A stretch of DNA of 13,638 nucleotides. It comes from an uncultured Collinsella sp. (GTDB lineage Bacteria > Actinomycetota > Coriobacteriia > Coriobacteriales > Coriobacteriaceae). The translations under genes and the position numbers were made by a program. The stretch is taken from positions 1 to 13,638 of the forward strand of contig CABRIF010000065.1 of NCBI GenBank assembly GCA_902470925.1, given 5' to 3'. Shown in pieces: positions 13,577-13,638 of this stretch. The notes beneath the pieces were generated by a model. It was not told the DNA's origin, did not search any database, and saw nothing but the letters and a program-made list of their open reading frames with translations. How positions within the stretch are numbered: position 1 is the stretch's first letter; each line of letters begins with the position of its first letter.

Positions 13577-13638
13577 GGCGGTCCCGCCACACTGCCACCC
13601 ACCCCGCAAGGCGGTGCCGCCACACTGCCACCCACCCC
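13577..13638. repeat. 33-bp direct repeat at the contig end
   Basis: A 29-base stretch occurs at 13577-13605 and again at 13610-13638 with one mismatch (ggcggt, then one variable base, then ccgccacactgccaccc and accc-type end). The offset is 33 bp and the second copy runs to the final base. The remaining 13431-13576 holds the TRIC gene upstream region, where I see no clear promoter. Confidence 0.95.

Noticed and set aside
13431..13631. N-terminal extension of the TRIC protein, including an 11-residue GWVAVWR repeat
   Set aside because: It translates the 33-bp DNA repeat at the contig end. The family start and an SD-like sequence are at 13430.

Overview
The window is a GC-rich stretch (mid-60s percent by eye) whose convincing genes all lie on the minus strand. 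Gene content, gene order, strong AGGAGG-type ribosome binding sites and protein style (an L9 with an acidic Ala/Glu tail, a large DUF4013-like membrane protein) suggest a Coriobacteriia actinobacterium, most likely Collinsella or a close relative. This rests on recognition, not on a search. Bases 1-47 are not genomic: they are an Illumina Nextera i7 adapter with its index, and the other end stops inside a 33-bp repeat. The window therefore looks like a whole draft contig.

Read in the direction of transcription (right to left), the layout is as follows. (1) 13430-12624 encodes a TRIC/UPF0126 membrane protein, with 33-bp repeats on both sides. (2) 12623-12123 has no gene and carries a degenerate 26-bp tandem repeat of eight units. 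(3) 12122-10071 holds an unrecognised acidic protein and a DUF4013-like membrane protein, probably one operon. A possible 43-residue Cys-rich ORF and a long stem follow. (4) 9725-7864 is the classic rpsF-ssb-rpsR-rplI operon, with a candidate promoter, a leader hairpin and a strong terminator. (5) 7930-7217 is a 0.7-kb AT-rich gap with two DnaA-box-like sites inside an inverted repeat. (6) dnaB follows. (7) Next comes an AlbA_2/Schlafen-type ATP-binding regulator. It is lower in GC and flanked on both sides by arrays of an 8-bp word, TGTCGCAG, repeated every 11 bp. (8) Then purA and its terminator, purD, and a truncated NUDIX hydrolase.

Functionally this is mostly housekeeping: a replication/translation block (S6, SSB, S18, L9, DnaB) next to purine synthesis (PurA, PurD) and a nucleotide-pyrophosphatase-like NUDIX enzyme. 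The exceptional part is 3670-5665. There an AlbA_2-HTH gene sits between dnaB and purA, which are adjacent in Bacillus subtilis. It is bracketed by two helically phased repeat arrays that share a 31-bp identical segment, and one of them is a perfect 30-bp-arm palindrome. This looks like a self-contained regulator-plus-operator module, possibly acquired and possibly excisable. I cannot match it to a described system from memory.
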